Below, in pieces: positions 1 to 8,952 of a DNA stretch of 64,000 nucleotides (position 1 is the stretch's first letter; each line of letters opens with the position of its first letter). The DNA is taken from the NCBI RefSeq assembly GCF_900187885.1, contig NZ_FYEK01000066.1, forward strand, positions 23,575 through 87,574, written 5' to 3'. Below the pieces are notes generated by a model. That model was not told the origin of the DNA. It ran no database searches and saw nothing but the letters and a program-made list of their open reading frames with translations. The position numbers and the translations under genes were made by a program. Source of the DNA: Thermoflexus hugenholtzii JAD2 (GTDB lineage Bacteria; Chloroflexota; Anaerolineae; Thermoflexales; Thermoflexaceae).

Positions 1-580
1 CCCCGAAGATACGCTCGCGCATGAGGCGATACAGCGCCTCCTCGGCCTCCTCCGAGCTCTCGCACACAAAGGCGCCCTTGCCGCCCGCCAGACCGCTGGC
101 CTTGACCACCACTGGACCCGGGCGGGCGCGCAGATAAGCTCGCGCTTTCTCGAAGTCATGGAACACGGCATAGTCGGGGGTGGGGATGCCACACGAGCGC
201 ATGAGCGCTTTGGCGAAGGCCTTCGAGGTCTCGATGCGAGCCGCCGCGCGGCTGGGCCCGAAGATCCGAAGGCCGGCCGCCCGGAAAGCATCCACAATTC
301 CCCGGGCCAGCGGGGCCTCCGGGCCCACCACCGTCAGGTCGATCCCCTGCTCACGCACAAAATCGATCAGCGCCTGAATGTCGTCCGAGCGAAGGGGCAC
401 CGAACGCGCAGGGGCCCGCGGATGCAGATCGGAAGCCTCCGGGGAAGGTGGCCAGCTCGTCCCCCCGTTGCCCGGCGCGACATAAACCGCCTCGACTTCC
501 GCGGACCGGGCCAGCGCCCATGCCAGGGCGTGTTCCCGGCCGCCGGATCCTACCACCAGAACCCGTTTCCCCTTCTTCAT
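1..580 (-). CDS. purD: Phosphoribosylamine-glycine ligase (GARS), N-terminal part, cut by window edge
   Basis: Joins glycine to 5-phosphoribosylamine using ATP, the second step of de novo purine synthesis. About 193 residues are present; the 3' end lies beyond base 1. The N-terminus VLVVGSGGREHALAWALA is the PurD signature, and VVGPEAPLARGI and the start of the ATP-grasp domain (VVVKASGLAGGKGAFV) follow. The ATG at 580 overlaps the purF stop in an ATGA arrangement, so the gene is translationally coupled as the last visible member of the pur operon. Identity is clear from sequence; only completeness is unknown. Confidence 0.95.
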   Translation of the reverse strand, partial: MKKGKRVLVVGSGGREHALAWALARSAEVEAVYVAPGNGGTSWPPSPEASDLHPRAPARSVPLRSDDIQALIDFVREQGIDLTVVGPEAPLARGIVDAFRAAGLRIFGPSRAAARIETSKAFAKALMRSCGIPTPDYAVFHDFEKARAYLRARPGPVVVKASGLAGGKGAFVCESSEEAEEALYRLMRERIFG

Positions 581-2073
581 CGCACGCTCCGGATCCCCTC
601 AAAGGCGAGCTTCGGCGAGGGTTCGCGCCGGATCTCCTCGGGTAGGGGTGCAGGATATCGGCCGGAGAAGCAGGCGGTGCAGTATCCTCCCTCCGGGACC
701 GGCATCGTCTCCCGAATCGCCCGGCGCATCCCCTCCAGGCTGAGAAAGGCCAGGCTGTCCGCGCCGGCGAAACGACGGATCCCCTCCTCATCCAGGCGAT
801 GGGCGATCAGCTCCTCGTGAGTCGCCATATCGATCCCCATAAAGCAGGGGTGGCGGATCGGCGGGGAGGCAATGCGCAGATGAACCTCCAAAGCGCCTCC
901 CTCCCGGAGAAGCTGGACCAGCTGGCGGGTGGTGTGACCACGGACGACGGAGTCGTCGACCAACACCACCCGACGTCCCTGGAGCACCTCGCGTAGAGGA
1001 CTGTATTTCAAACGGACCCCCCATCGTCGGGCCTGATCGTCGGGCTGGATGAAGGTGCGGCCGATGTAGCGGTTCTTCAATAAGCCTTCCACGAAGGGGA
1101 TCCCGCTCTCCAGGCTGTAGCCGATGGCGTGAGCGGTGGCGGAATCCGGCACCCCGATGACCAGATCCGCCTCCGCCGGAGCCTCCCGGGCCAGCTGACG
1201 TCCCAGGGCCAGGCGCGCCGAATACACGGTTCCCCCTTCCCGTTCAGAGTCGGGGCGCATGAAGTAGACATACTCAAAGATGCAAAAGGCAGGGGAAGAG
1301 GGGACACCTCCGGCGAAGGACGTCACCCCCCGTGGATCCAAACGCACGATCTCCCCCGGCGCGATCTCCCGCACATAGCGGGCCCCGATCATAGACAGGG
1401 CGCAGGATTCCGAGGCCACCGCATATCCTCCCTCCCATTCCCCCAGGCACAGAGGGCGGAAGCCATAAGGATCTCGAACGGCATAGATCGCCTCGCGGGT
1501 GAGAACGACCAGGGCATAGGCCCCCGGGCTCAAGCGCAACAGGCACCGGAGACGGGAGACCCATGGATCCCCCTCGGGCTCCACAGCCGCCGCAAATCCC
1601 CAGGCCTCAGGGGGAGAGGCCAGGATCTGAAGGATCAGTTCGCTGTCGCTGCCGGAGGAGAGGCCCACACCCCGCTCCAGAAGACGCCGGCGGAGCGGAA
1701 GCGCGTTCACCAGGTTGCCGTTGTGGGCGATGCCCAGGGGACCGAGGAGAGTCTCGCTGAGGAAGGGTTGCGCGTTCTGCAGATGGGCAACCCCCGTCGT
1801 GGAGTAACGGGTGTGCCCGATAGCCAGATGGCCCCGGAGCGAACGCAGGATCCCCTCGTGGAAGACCTGGGAAACCAGGCCCATCCCTTTGTGCAGATAC
1901 GCCACGCGGCCATCGCTGGTGGCGATGCCGGCGCTCTCCTGGCCGCGATGCTGCAGGGCCCACAGCGCCATCATCGCCAGCGGGGCCGCCGGGCGACCTT
2001 CCGAACACAACCCCACGATCCCACACGACTCCCGGGGATGATCCGCCTCGCGTCGGGCCATCGGGACCCTCAT
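577..2073 (-). CDS. purF: Amidophosphoribosyltransferase (Fe-S, propeptide type)
   Basis: Transfers the glutamine amide to PRPP, the committed step of purine synthesis. The 498-residue protein begins with a 16-residue propeptide ending just before the N-terminal-nucleophile Cys17 (SCGIVGLCSE), which must be exposed by cleavage. The phosphoribosyltransferase domain has the PRPP loop VVLVDDSVVRGHTTRQL. Cysteines in AFCIFEYVY, RHPCFMG and YCTACFSG match the four ligands of the 4Fe-4S cluster of the Bacillus-type enzyme. AAGGAGGG lies about 7 nt before the ATG at 2073. It lies between purE and purD in the operon and overlaps purD by 4 nt. Confidence 0.96.
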   Translation of the reverse strand: MRVPMARREADHPRESCGIVGLCSEGRPAAPLAMMALWALQHRGQESAGIATSDGRVAYLHKGMGLVSQVFHEGILRSLRGHLAIGHTRYSTTGVAHLQNAQPFLSETLLGPLGIAHNGNLVNALPLRRRLLERGVGLSSGSDSELILQILASPPEAWGFAAAVEPEGDPWVSRLRCLLRLSPGAYALVVLTREAIYAVRDPYGFRPLCLGEWEGGYAVASESCALSMIGARYVREIAPGEIVRLDPRGVTSFAGGVPSSPAFCIFEYVYFMRPDSEREGGTVYSARLALGRQLAREAPAEADLVIGVPDSATAHAIGYSLESGIPFVEGLLKNRYIGRTFIQPDDQARRWGVRLKYSPLREVLQGRRVVLVDDSVVRGHTTRQLVQLLREGGALEVHLRIASPPIRHPCFMGIDMATHEELIAHRLDEEGIRRFAGADSLAFLSLEGMRRAIRETMPVPEGGYCTACFSGRYPAPLPEEIRREPSPKLAFEGIRSVR

Positions 2074-2084
2074 CGCTCCCTCCT

Positions 2085-2591
2085 TCAGGTGCCCTGAGCC
2101 GCGGGACGAAGGGCGCGGATTTCGGCGTCATCGGCCAGCAGCCGTTGCCGGCCCCGCGCCTGCAGGGCGGCGACCCGCTCCCGGATGGCGGCGTCGCACA
2201 GGCCCAGGATCTTCGCCGCCAGAAGGGCTGCCCCCGCCGGATCCAGCACCACGGCCGGAGCGATCCCCCCGGGCATCCGCAGGGAGGAGAAGATATCCGC
2301 TCCCCCGAAAGCCTCGGAGATCGGCGGGCAGGCGATCACTGGCGCCAGCACCTGACCATCCACCATCCCGCTGAGGGCGTTGGAGCGCCCGGCGATGGTG
2401 ATGTAAACCTTGGGACGAGAGTCGGCCTCATATCCTCGAAGCAAGTCCAGCAGATGATCCGGCACCTTATGGGCGGAGGCGACGCGAAGCTCCCAGTCCA
2501 GCCCCAGCTCCTCCAGCGCGCGGATCACCGCCCGGGCGTGCTCCAGATCCGATCGCGACCCCATCAGGATGACCACCAACGGCCTCGTCAT
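2085..2591 (-). CDS. purE: Phosphoribosylaminoimidazole carboxylase, PurE family, class II-like
   Basis: PurE-fold enzyme making CAIR. The 168-residue protein starts LVVILMGSRSDLEHA. It carries SAHK rather than the SAHR usual in class I N5-CAIR mutases, and AGRSNALSG, IACPPIS and DIFSSLRMPGGIAPA. These features resemble the class II AIR carboxylase of animals (the PAICS domain) and spirochaetes, which uses CO2 directly and needs no PurK. The gene sits next to purC, the partner it is fused to in animals, and no purK is visible in the operon. The PurE family call is certain; the class is inferred from motifs. Confidence 0.93.
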   Translation of the reverse strand: MTRPLVVILMGSRSDLEHARAVIRALEELGLDWELRVASAHKVPDHLLDLLRGYEADSRPKVYITIAGRSNALSGMVDGQVLAPVIACPPISEAFGGADIFSSLRMPGGIAPAVVLDPAGAALLAAKILGLCDAAIRERVAALQARGRQRLLADDAEIRALRPAAQGT

Positions 2592-2601
2592 GGCTGCCCT
2601 C

Positions 2602-3567
2602 TCATCCGAAGATGTTGAGGAAAGCTCGAACGTTGCCGCGGATCCGCTCGACAGCGGGCTGCTCCCCCGGACGGAAGGGCTCCCCCGTCAGCCGCTCGTA
2701 GACAGCGATGTAGCGGGCGGCCGCCTCCCGGATCAGCTCCGCCGGCATCTGAGGTGGTTCGCCGTCCCCCCGGTAGCCCCGAGCGGCGAACCAGGCCCGG
2801 ACGAACTCCTTGTCCATGGACTCGGGCTCCTGACCGGGCCGGTAGCTCTCCGCCAGCCAGTAGCGGCTGGAATCCGGTGTGTGCAACTCGTCGATGAGGA
2901 CCAGCTCGCCGTCGATCAGCCCGAATTCATACTTGGTGTCGACCAGGATCAGACCCGCCTGCCGGGCGACCTCCTGGCCGCGGGCGAAAAGGGTCAGGGC
3001 GATGGCTTCGATCCGCTCCCAGAGATCCGCCGGCACCAAGCCCCGCCGCAGGATCTCGTCACGGGTCAGGACCTCATCGTGCGCCCCGGAGGGCGCTTTC
3101 GTGGTGGGTGTGAGGATGGGATGCGGCAGCGGATCGTTCTTCCGCAGGCCTTCCGGCAGCGGGATCCCATAGGGGCGACGCTCCCCCTGGGCATACAGGG
3201 TCCAGAGGGAGGTGCGCGTCACCCCGGTGATGTACCCTCGCACCACCACCTCAACAGGTAGCGGCTGCGCCCGTCGGACCACCATCACGTTAGGATCGGG
3301 AACAGCCAGGAGGTGGTTGGGGATGAGATCGCGGGTCCGCTCGAACCACCAGGCGCTGAGCTGGTTCAGCACCTGCCCCTTGAAGGGGATCACCCCCAGG
3401 ACCCGGTCGAAAGCGGAGATACGGTCTGTGGCGATCAGGATCAGGCGATCCCCCACCTCATAAATATCCCGCACCTTTCCGGCGCGCCGAGTCCCCAGCT
3501 CCGGGAGCTCCACGGCGGACACTGCCTGCGCCATCGCTTCCTGCAGCAGCACATCGGACACGCTCAC
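2602..3567 (-). CDS. purC: SAICAR synthetase
   Basis: Condenses CAIR with aspartate using ATP. The 321-residue protein has the family pattern GKVRDIYEVGDRLILIATDR near the N-terminus, then VVVRGYITG, and IILVDTKYEF-like text (LILVDTKYEFG) with LIDELHTPDSSRYW. The length suits the longer PurC form common outside enterobacteria. The start is GTG at 3567, one base after the purL TGA, with GGAGGTG 5 nt upstream, so it is coupled to purL. The next gene, purE, begins 10 nt after its stop. Confidence 0.96.
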   Translation of the reverse strand: MSVSDVLLQEAMAQAVSAVELPELGTRRAGKVRDIYEVGDRLILIATDRISAFDRVLGVIPFKGQVLNQLSAWWFERTRDLIPNHLLAVPDPNVMVVRRAQPLPVEVVVRGYITGVTRTSLWTLYAQGERRPYGIPLPEGLRKNDPLPHPILTPTTKAPSGAHDEVLTRDEILRRGLVPADLWERIEAIALTLFARGQEVARQAGLILVDTKYEFGLIDGELVLIDELHTPDSSRYWLAESYRPGQEPESMDKEFVRAWFAARGYRGDGEPPQMPAELIREAAARYIAVYERLTGEPFRPGEQPAVERIRGNVRAFLNIFG

Positions 3568-3568
3568 G

Positions 3569-6500
3569 TCAGCACCTCCGGATCGCGTTTTGGAACAGAA
3601 TCCGACACAGTCCGCCTTGCTCCCCGCGATGCCAGCGGGGATGCTGCCACGGAAAGATGTGATCCTCCGGGTGGGGCATCAAGCCCAGGACGTTGCCGGC
3701 CGGGTTGCAGAGGCCAGCCACGTTTCGCTGGGATCCGTTGGGATTGAAGGGGTAGCCGGCGGGGTTGCCGGAGGCGTCCACATACGTGAGGGCGATGAGC
3801 CCCCGCGCCTCCAGGCTGTGCAGCACGGACTCATCCCGCGCTATGAACCGTCCCTCCCCATGGGCGACGGGACAATACAGCAGCTCCTCGATCCCCTCGG
3901 TGAACAGACACGGGCTTCGCGGCTCCGCGCGCAGGTAAACCCAGCGGCACTCGAAACGTCCCGACGCGTTCGGGGCCAGCGTGACCGTCCGCCGGCCGTC
4001 CGGCTCCAGAAACTCAGGGCCGGGGAGCAAACCCGCCCGGACCAGGGCCTGGAACCCGTTGCAGATCCCCAGCACGGGCCTACCGCTCTCAATGAACCGC
4101 TCCAGGGCGCCTCTCAGCCCGTCCAGCAACTCCAGCGCCCAGAGCGTTCCTGCCCCCAGGTCATCCCCATAGGAAAACCCTCCGGGAAGCACCAGCATGG
4201 CGTAATCGCGCAGATCCCGCTCTCCGCGCAGCAGAGCAGACAGAGGGACGATCTCCGGCTCTCCGCCGGCCTGTTGACAGGCCCAGGCGGCTTCGCGATC
4301 CCGATTGGTCCCGGGAGCCTGGAGGATGAGCACGCGGGGGCGCCGGGAAATCCCCGGGGAGGATGCCCGTTGGGATAAGGGAAACCGGGAAGCCGGTAGA
4401 GGAGCGGGCGCGAGGGTGCCTCGCCACGCCTGCTCCAGCGCCTCCACGGGCAGCCGGATCCGCTCCCGGCCATCCAGCCCCACCACCCGGAGCAGGCCGT
4501 CCGCGGTCACCCGGCCGATGCGCGCGATGGGATGTCCCGCCAGCATGGCCTCGAAAGCGGACGCATCCTCCGGGCGCACCTCGACGAGGAACCGGCAGAG
4601 GGATTCGGAGAACAGGAGAACGTCATCCTCGCTGTCCGCCTCCGGGCAGGGGACCTTGCGCAGGTCCACCTCCGCGCCCAGCCGGCCGGCAAGACACATC
4701 TCCGCCAGGGCCACCCCCAGACCGCCCTCCGAAAGGTCATGGCAAGCCCGGACGAGCCCGGCGGCGATGGCGCGGTGCAGGGCGCGCAGGCGCGCCAGGG
4801 CGTGGGGAACCGGCTGAGGCAGCCGTTCCGCGCCCGGCCGTCCGCCGGGCCGGATCTGTAGATAGTGGCTTCCCGCCAGCTCCGCCCGTGTCTCCCCCAC
4901 CAGATAGAGCCAAGACCCCGGCGACTTCAGGTCCATGGTGACCGTGCGAGAGAGATCCGGCACGATCCCGAGCCCGGTGATGAGCAGGGTGCCGGGGATC
5001 GAGCGCCGCCTCCCCAGGGCATCCACGTGGAAATTGTTCAGGCTGTCCTTGCCGGAGATAAATGGGGCCTGATAGGCGAGGGCAGCATCGCGACAACCCT
5101 GGGCGCACCGGACCAGGGCGCCCAGCTGCTCAGGGTCCTCAACATCTCCCCAACAGAAATTGTCCAGCAGGGCCACCCGGTCGGGGTCCGCGCCCACCGC
5201 CACCAGGTTTCGGAACGCCTCATCCACCGCCGCCCATGCCATCCCATAGGGATCCCATTCGCCGTACAGCGGGGCCAGGCCCACGCTGAGAGCCACTCCG
5301 GGCGCAGAGCCCTCGCCCGCCCCGACCTCCAGAGGGGCCAGGATGGGAGCGTCCCCCGGTCCATGGGAAGCCGCCCCCACCAGGGGCTTGACCGCCGTGG
5401 CCCCCTGCACCTCGTGATCGTAGCGGCGGAGGATCTCTTCGCGGCTCCGGATGTTGGGATGGGCCAGCAGCGCGAGCAGGATCTCCCCCAGGTCCTCCGG
5501 GGGCGCGATGGGGATGAGCGCCGGCGGGGCGGGAGGGGACCAGCGGGCCTCGAGGATCCGCGGCGGACGTCCGTTATGGAGGAAGTCCAGGTCGAGCTCG
5601 CCGACGATCCGGCCCCGGTAGCGCAGGCGCAGCTTCCCCGTGGGCTCGAGGACGCCGATGATCGCGGCCTCCACACCGTGCCGGTTGCAGATCTCCTCAA
5701 AACGAGGCCAGCATGCTGGCGGGATGGCCAGCACCATGCGCTCCTGGGATTCGCTCAACCAGATCTCCCATGGCTGCAGACGCGCGTCCCGGAGGGGCAC
5801 CCGATCCAGGTCGACCTGAGCGCCTAGGTCGCGGGCCATCTCCCCGACGGCCGAGGAGAGGCCGCCTGCCCCGCAATCCCAGACGGCGCGGTAAAGCCCC
5901 TCATCCCGGGCCTGAAGGATCACCTCCAGGATCTGCTTCTCCAGGATGGGGTTGGGGATCTGAACCGCTCCGCGGGCGGCAGAGGGGGCCTCGGGATCCA
6001 GGCCTGCGCTGGAGAAGGTGGCTCCGCCCAGGCCATCGCGCCCTGTCCGGTTGCCGATCACCACGATCAGATCGCCGGACCGCGGGGCGGCCGCTGACTC
6101 CTGATGAGGGAGCAGCCCGAGACAGCCGCAGAACACCAAGGGGTTGGCCGCATATCCCGGATGATAGAACACAGCCCCGCACACGTTCGGGATCCCCATC
6201 TTGTTCCCATAATCCTCGATGCCGTGGATGACCCCCTCGGCGATCCGCCGTGGGTGGAGGGCCCCGGGCGGCAGCGCCGAGGCCGGCAGATCCGGCGGGC
6301 CGAAACACAGGACATCCAGCAGCGCGATCGGGCGCGCGCCCACTGCGAGGATATCCCGGATCACCCCGCCCACCCCGGTGCTGGCCCCGCCGAAGGGCTC
6401 CACGGCGGAGGGATGGTTGTGGGTCTCCACCTTGAGGGCCAGATCCCAGCGCCCATCCAGGGCGATGATCCCCGCGTGGTCCACGAGGGCCGAGCGGAGC

Positions 6501-7408
6501 CACGGCCGGCCCACCTGCGCGGTCACAGCCCGAATGCAGGTGTCCAGCAAACCATTGATCTCCACCGTCTGAGGGGGAGCGTCCGGCGGAGCGCCGGGAG
6601 GCGGGCCGGTGTAACGAATGCGCGCCTTAAAGGTCTTATGGGCGCAATGCTCGCTCCACGTTTGGGCGATGGTCTCCAGCTCGACGTCGGTGGGATCCCG
6701 GTCTCGGGCGCGGAAGTAGTCCTGGACCGCCCGCAGCTCCTCTACGCTCAGGGACAAACGGCGGTGCGCGTTTAAAGCGCGGAGGGCCCCCTCGTCTGCC
6801 TCCCGTAGGGGGATGATCTCCACCACGACGGGAGCGGGAACCTCGTTATCAAAGGGCGGGGCAACGCAGCGATCGATGGCATAGCGATGGATCAGGGGGT
6901 TCGCGCAATGCTCCACCGCCAATCGCTGCAGATCGCGCTCTTCCAGTTCCCCCCATAGACGGAAGATCCAACCCCACGCGGCGCGCTCCAGCCCGATGAA
7001 GCCGAGCCGATGGGCCGCACGGATCAGGTTCTCCACCGAGGGATCCCGCAGACCGGGGAGGAGGGTGACTTCGATGCGATGTGCGTCTCTCCCCTCTGGG
7101 AGGAAATCCTGGGGTTCGATGGGATCTTCCACTAACAGAATCCGATAGGTTTCAAGGATCGGATCGGCCAGGAGCAGGCGGGCGAGGCGTTCGACTTCGG
7201 GGAGAGAGAGGGGGCCCTGCAAGAAGCACACACGATCCCGTTGGCAGGCCCGCAGACGCTCAAGGCCCTGCGCGCGGGCCGCTTGCACCAGCCGGCTGCC
7301 CTCCGGGTCCTCCGGCGATCGGCTCTGGATCTCTACCCGGAACCACCTCCGGACCGGACCCGTGGGCAGCGGGGGAACCTCCTCCGTGGGAGCCGCCTCC
7401 TGTTCCAT
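3569..7408 (-). CDS. purL: Phosphoribosylformylglycinamidine synthase, single chain with fused PurS-like and PurQ parts
   Basis: Converts FGAR to FGAM with ATP and glutamine. About 1279 residues carry the activities often split over purS, purL and purQ. Roughly the first 190 residues look like two PurS-like repeats. The synthase core follows, with TWSEHCAHKTFKARI and VETHNHPSAVEPFGGASTG. The last 260 residues form a class I glutaminase with PGGFSYGDDLGAGT, the nucleophile Cys in GICNGFQ and the His/Glu pair in MPHPEDH. A GTG at 7438 is possible, but ATG 7408 has GGAGG about 9 nt upstream and is preferred. It is the first gene of the pur operon. Confidence 0.95.
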   Translation of the reverse strand: MEQEAAPTEEVPPLPTGPVRRWFRVEIQSRSPEDPEGSRLVQAARAQGLERLRACQRDRVCFLQGPLSLPEVERLARLLLADPILETYRILLVEDPIEPQDFLPEGRDAHRIEVTLLPGLRDPSVENLIRAAHRLGFIGLERAAWGWIFRLWGELEERDLQRLAVEHCANPLIHRYAIDRCVAPPFDNEVPAPVVVEIIPLREADEGALRALNAHRRLSLSVEELRAVQDYFRARDRDPTDVELETIAQTWSEHCAHKTFKARIRYTGPPPGAPPDAPPQTVEINGLLDTCIRAVTAQVGRPWLRSALVDHAGIIALDGRWDLALKVETHNHPSAVEPFGGASTGVGGVIRDILAVGARPIALLDVLCFGPPDLPASALPPGALHPRRIAEGVIHGIEDYGNKMGIPNVCGAVFYHPGYAANPLVFCGCLGLLPHQESAAAPRSGDLIVVIGNRTGRDGLGGATFSSAGLDPEAPSAARGAVQIPNPILEKQILEVILQARDEGLYRAVWDCGAGGLSSAVGEMARDLGAQVDLDRVPLRDARLQPWEIWLSESQERMVLAIPPACWPRFEEICNRHGVEAAIIGVLEPTGKLRLRYRGRIVGELDLDFLHNGRPPRILEARWSPPAPPALIPIAPPEDLGEILLALLAHPNIRSREEILRRYDHEVQGATAVKPLVGAASHGPGDAPILAPLEVGAGEGSAPGVALSVGLAPLYGEWDPYGMAWAAVDEAFRNLVAVGADPDRVALLDNFCWGDVEDPEQLGALVRCAQGCRDAALAYQAPFISGKDSLNNFHVDALGRRRSIPGTLLITGLGIVPDLSRTVTMDLKSPGSWLYLVGETRAELAGSHYLQIRPGGRPGAERLPQPVPHALARLRALHRAIAAGLVRACHDLSEGGLGVALAEMCLAGRLGAEVDLRKVPCPEADSEDDVLLFSESLCRFLVEVRPEDASAFEAMLAGHPIARIGRVTADGLLRVVGLDGRERIRLPVEALEQAWRGTLAPAPLPASRFPLSQRASSPGISRRPRVLILQAPGTNRDREAAWACQQAGGEPEIVPLSALLRGERDLRDYAMLVLPGGFSYGDDLGAGTLWALELLDGLRGALERFIESGRPVLGICNGFQALVRAGLLPGPEFLEPDGRRTVTLAPNASGRFECRWVYLRAEPRSPCLFTEGIEELLYCPVAHGEGRFIARDESVLHSLEARGLIALTYVDASGNPAGYPFNPNGSQRNVAGLCNPAGNVLGLMPHPEDHIFPWQHPRWHRGEQGGLCRILFQNAIRRC

Positions 7409-7489
7409 CGCGCGGATCCTCCGTGCGGTCCAGGGCACTTTCGGCCCCGGCTCGATCCCGCACCGCTCACCCGGCGATTTTGAATTGAG

Positions 7490-7518
7490 ATTTTAACCTG
7501 CTCGATTCATGCTGTCAA
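7490..7518 (-). promoter_or_regulatory. Sigma-70-type promoter of the pur operon
   Basis: On the minus strand a perfect TTGACA (7513-7518) and TAAAAT (7490-7495) are separated by exactly 17 nt. Transcription would start near 7483 and leave a leader of about 75 nt before the purL ATG. No purine riboswitch-like structure is apparent in that short leader. Confidence 0.85.
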
Positions 7519-7570
7519 GGATGAACGAAACCGGGATGTAGCCTGGGATCGTCGCCAGCTCAAGCATAGA

Positions 7571-7595
7571 GGGGCGAGGGGATTGCCCTCGCCCC
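7571..7595. terminator. Perfect 10-bp stem-loop, possible terminator after the SPFH gene
   Basis: GGGGCGAGGG and CCCTCGCCCC pair perfectly around a 5-nt loop, 65 bases beyond the stop of the minus-strand SPFH gene and before the pur promoter. There is no clear U-tract on the minus strand, so it may be a GC-rich hairpin repeat rather than an efficient intrinsic terminator. The rest of 7519-7659 shows nothing coding. Confidence 0.45.
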
Positions 7596-7659
7596 CCACT
7601 CGGCAACACGAGGACGTCCTGGGATCCGGGAGAAAACAAGAGGTCTTTTCCTGACCCGC

Positions 7660-8949
7660 TCAATCGGAACGTTCGACGGCCTTTTGGGAGAGACCCTGCG
7701 GCAAGCGGGAGGTCAGGCGCACGCCGGTGAGGGCTTCGACCAAGGCGGGGAGCTGAGCCATCGCTTGGGCGAGGTCCCCGGTGAAGCGGCTGATCCCTCC
7801 ATGCCCATCCCCAATGAGAATGATCCGCTCCGCCCGCGACAAGGGCTCTGCCAGGGCCTTCGCCAGCGCCGGCAGAATGTCCACCACCATCTGGGCCATG
7901 GCCGCCTCGTTGTATTCCCGCCACGCCCCCGCCTTGGCCCGCATGGCCTCCGCTTCCGCCCGGCCGGTGGCCCGGATGCCCTCCGCCTGACCCGCCGCCT
8001 CAGCCTCCAGCCGGTAACGCTCCGCATCCGCCAGGGCCAAGATGCGTTGCTTCTCCGCCTCCGCCGGCAGCTCGACTGTTGCCGCGAGCTCCCGCCGCTT
8101 GCGCTCGATCTCCTTCTCCTCGATTTCAATGGCCAGCTCCTTCTCCACCCGGCGGACCGCCATCTCCTCCCGCTTGACGGCCTGGGCGACGCGGTGGCGA
8201 TGCAGCTCGTAGGCCATGTCCGCTTCCGCGCGCCGGGCCTCCCGCTCCCGCCGCGCTTCCTCCACCGCTCGCTCGGCCTCCAGCCGGGCGATGCGGGCCA
8301 CCCGATCCGCCTCGGCCTCGGCCACGGCCGCCTGCTGACGCACCTGAGCGATCCGCGGCCGGCCAATAGCCTCCAGATAGCCCTGCTCATCGGCGATGTG
8401 CCGCACAGTGAGGGAGAGGATGTCCAGGCCCATGCGTTCCAGGTCCTGCCGGGCCGCCTCGCGGACCTGGCGGGCGAACTCCGCCCGGCGCAGGTAGAGG
8501 TCCTCCACGCTCATTGTCCCCAGCACTGCCCGCAGATGCCCCTCGATCACCTGCAGGGCCACCCGCCGGATGTCATCTTTAGACTTGGAGAGAAACTGCT
8601 CCGCGGCCAGGGCGATGGAGGCCTCGTCGCCCTTCACCTTCACCTGGGCCACGGCGTCCACCACCATGCGCACACCCTGGGCGGTGTAGGCATCCGCGGT
8701 CTGGATCTCGATAGTGAGCAGCTCCAGGGAGAGGCGCTGCACCCGCTCGAGGATCGGCCAGACGAAGGCGCCCCCCCGCACCAGGCGGTAGCCCACCACC
8801 CGCTTGCGCCCGTCGGGATCGATCACCTTACGCTTGCGGCCGGAGATGATCAGCACCTCGTTCGGGCCGGCCTTGGTGTAGCGCCAGGCCCAGAGGGCGA
8901 TGAGCCCGACCAGCACCACCAGAGCCAGGACACCTGTCGCCAGCATCAT
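7660..8949 (-). CDS. Flotillin-like SPFH/Band 7 membrane scaffold protein
   Basis: Membrane-associated scaffold of the stomatin/prohibitin/flotillin class, which organises membrane microdomains. The 429-residue protein has an N-terminal membrane segment (residues 2-22), an SPFH domain over about 25-200 (PNEVLIISGRK, VDAVAQVKVKGD, LRAVLGTMSVEDLYLRR) and then a long Glu/Arg/Ala-rich helical region (about 210-350) ending in AEGIRATGRAEAEAMRAKA, typical of flotillins. ATG 8949 has GGAGGTG upstream and starts 3 nt after the stop of the preceding membrane protein. The co-transcribed partner is not an obvious NfeD protein. Family assignment is firm; cellular role is not known here. Confidence 0.88.
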   Translation of the reverse strand: MMLATGVLALVVLVGLIALWAWRYTKAGPNEVLIISGRKRKVIDPDGRKRVVGYRLVRGGAFVWPILERVQRLSLELLTIEIQTADAYTAQGVRMVVDAVAQVKVKGDEASIALAAEQFLSKSKDDIRRVALQVIEGHLRAVLGTMSVEDLYLRRAEFARQVREAARQDLERMGLDILSLTVRHIADEQGYLEAIGRPRIAQVRQQAAVAEAEADRVARIARLEAERAVEEARREREARRAEADMAYELHRHRVAQAVKREEMAVRRVEKELAIEIEEKEIERKRRELAATVELPAEAEKQRILALADAERYRLEAEAAGQAEGIRATGRAEAEAMRAKAGAWREYNEAAMAQMVVDILPALAKALAEPLSRAERIILIGDGHGGISRFTGDLAQAMAQLPALVEALTGVRLTSRLPQGLSQKAVERSD

Positions 8950-8952
8950 CGC

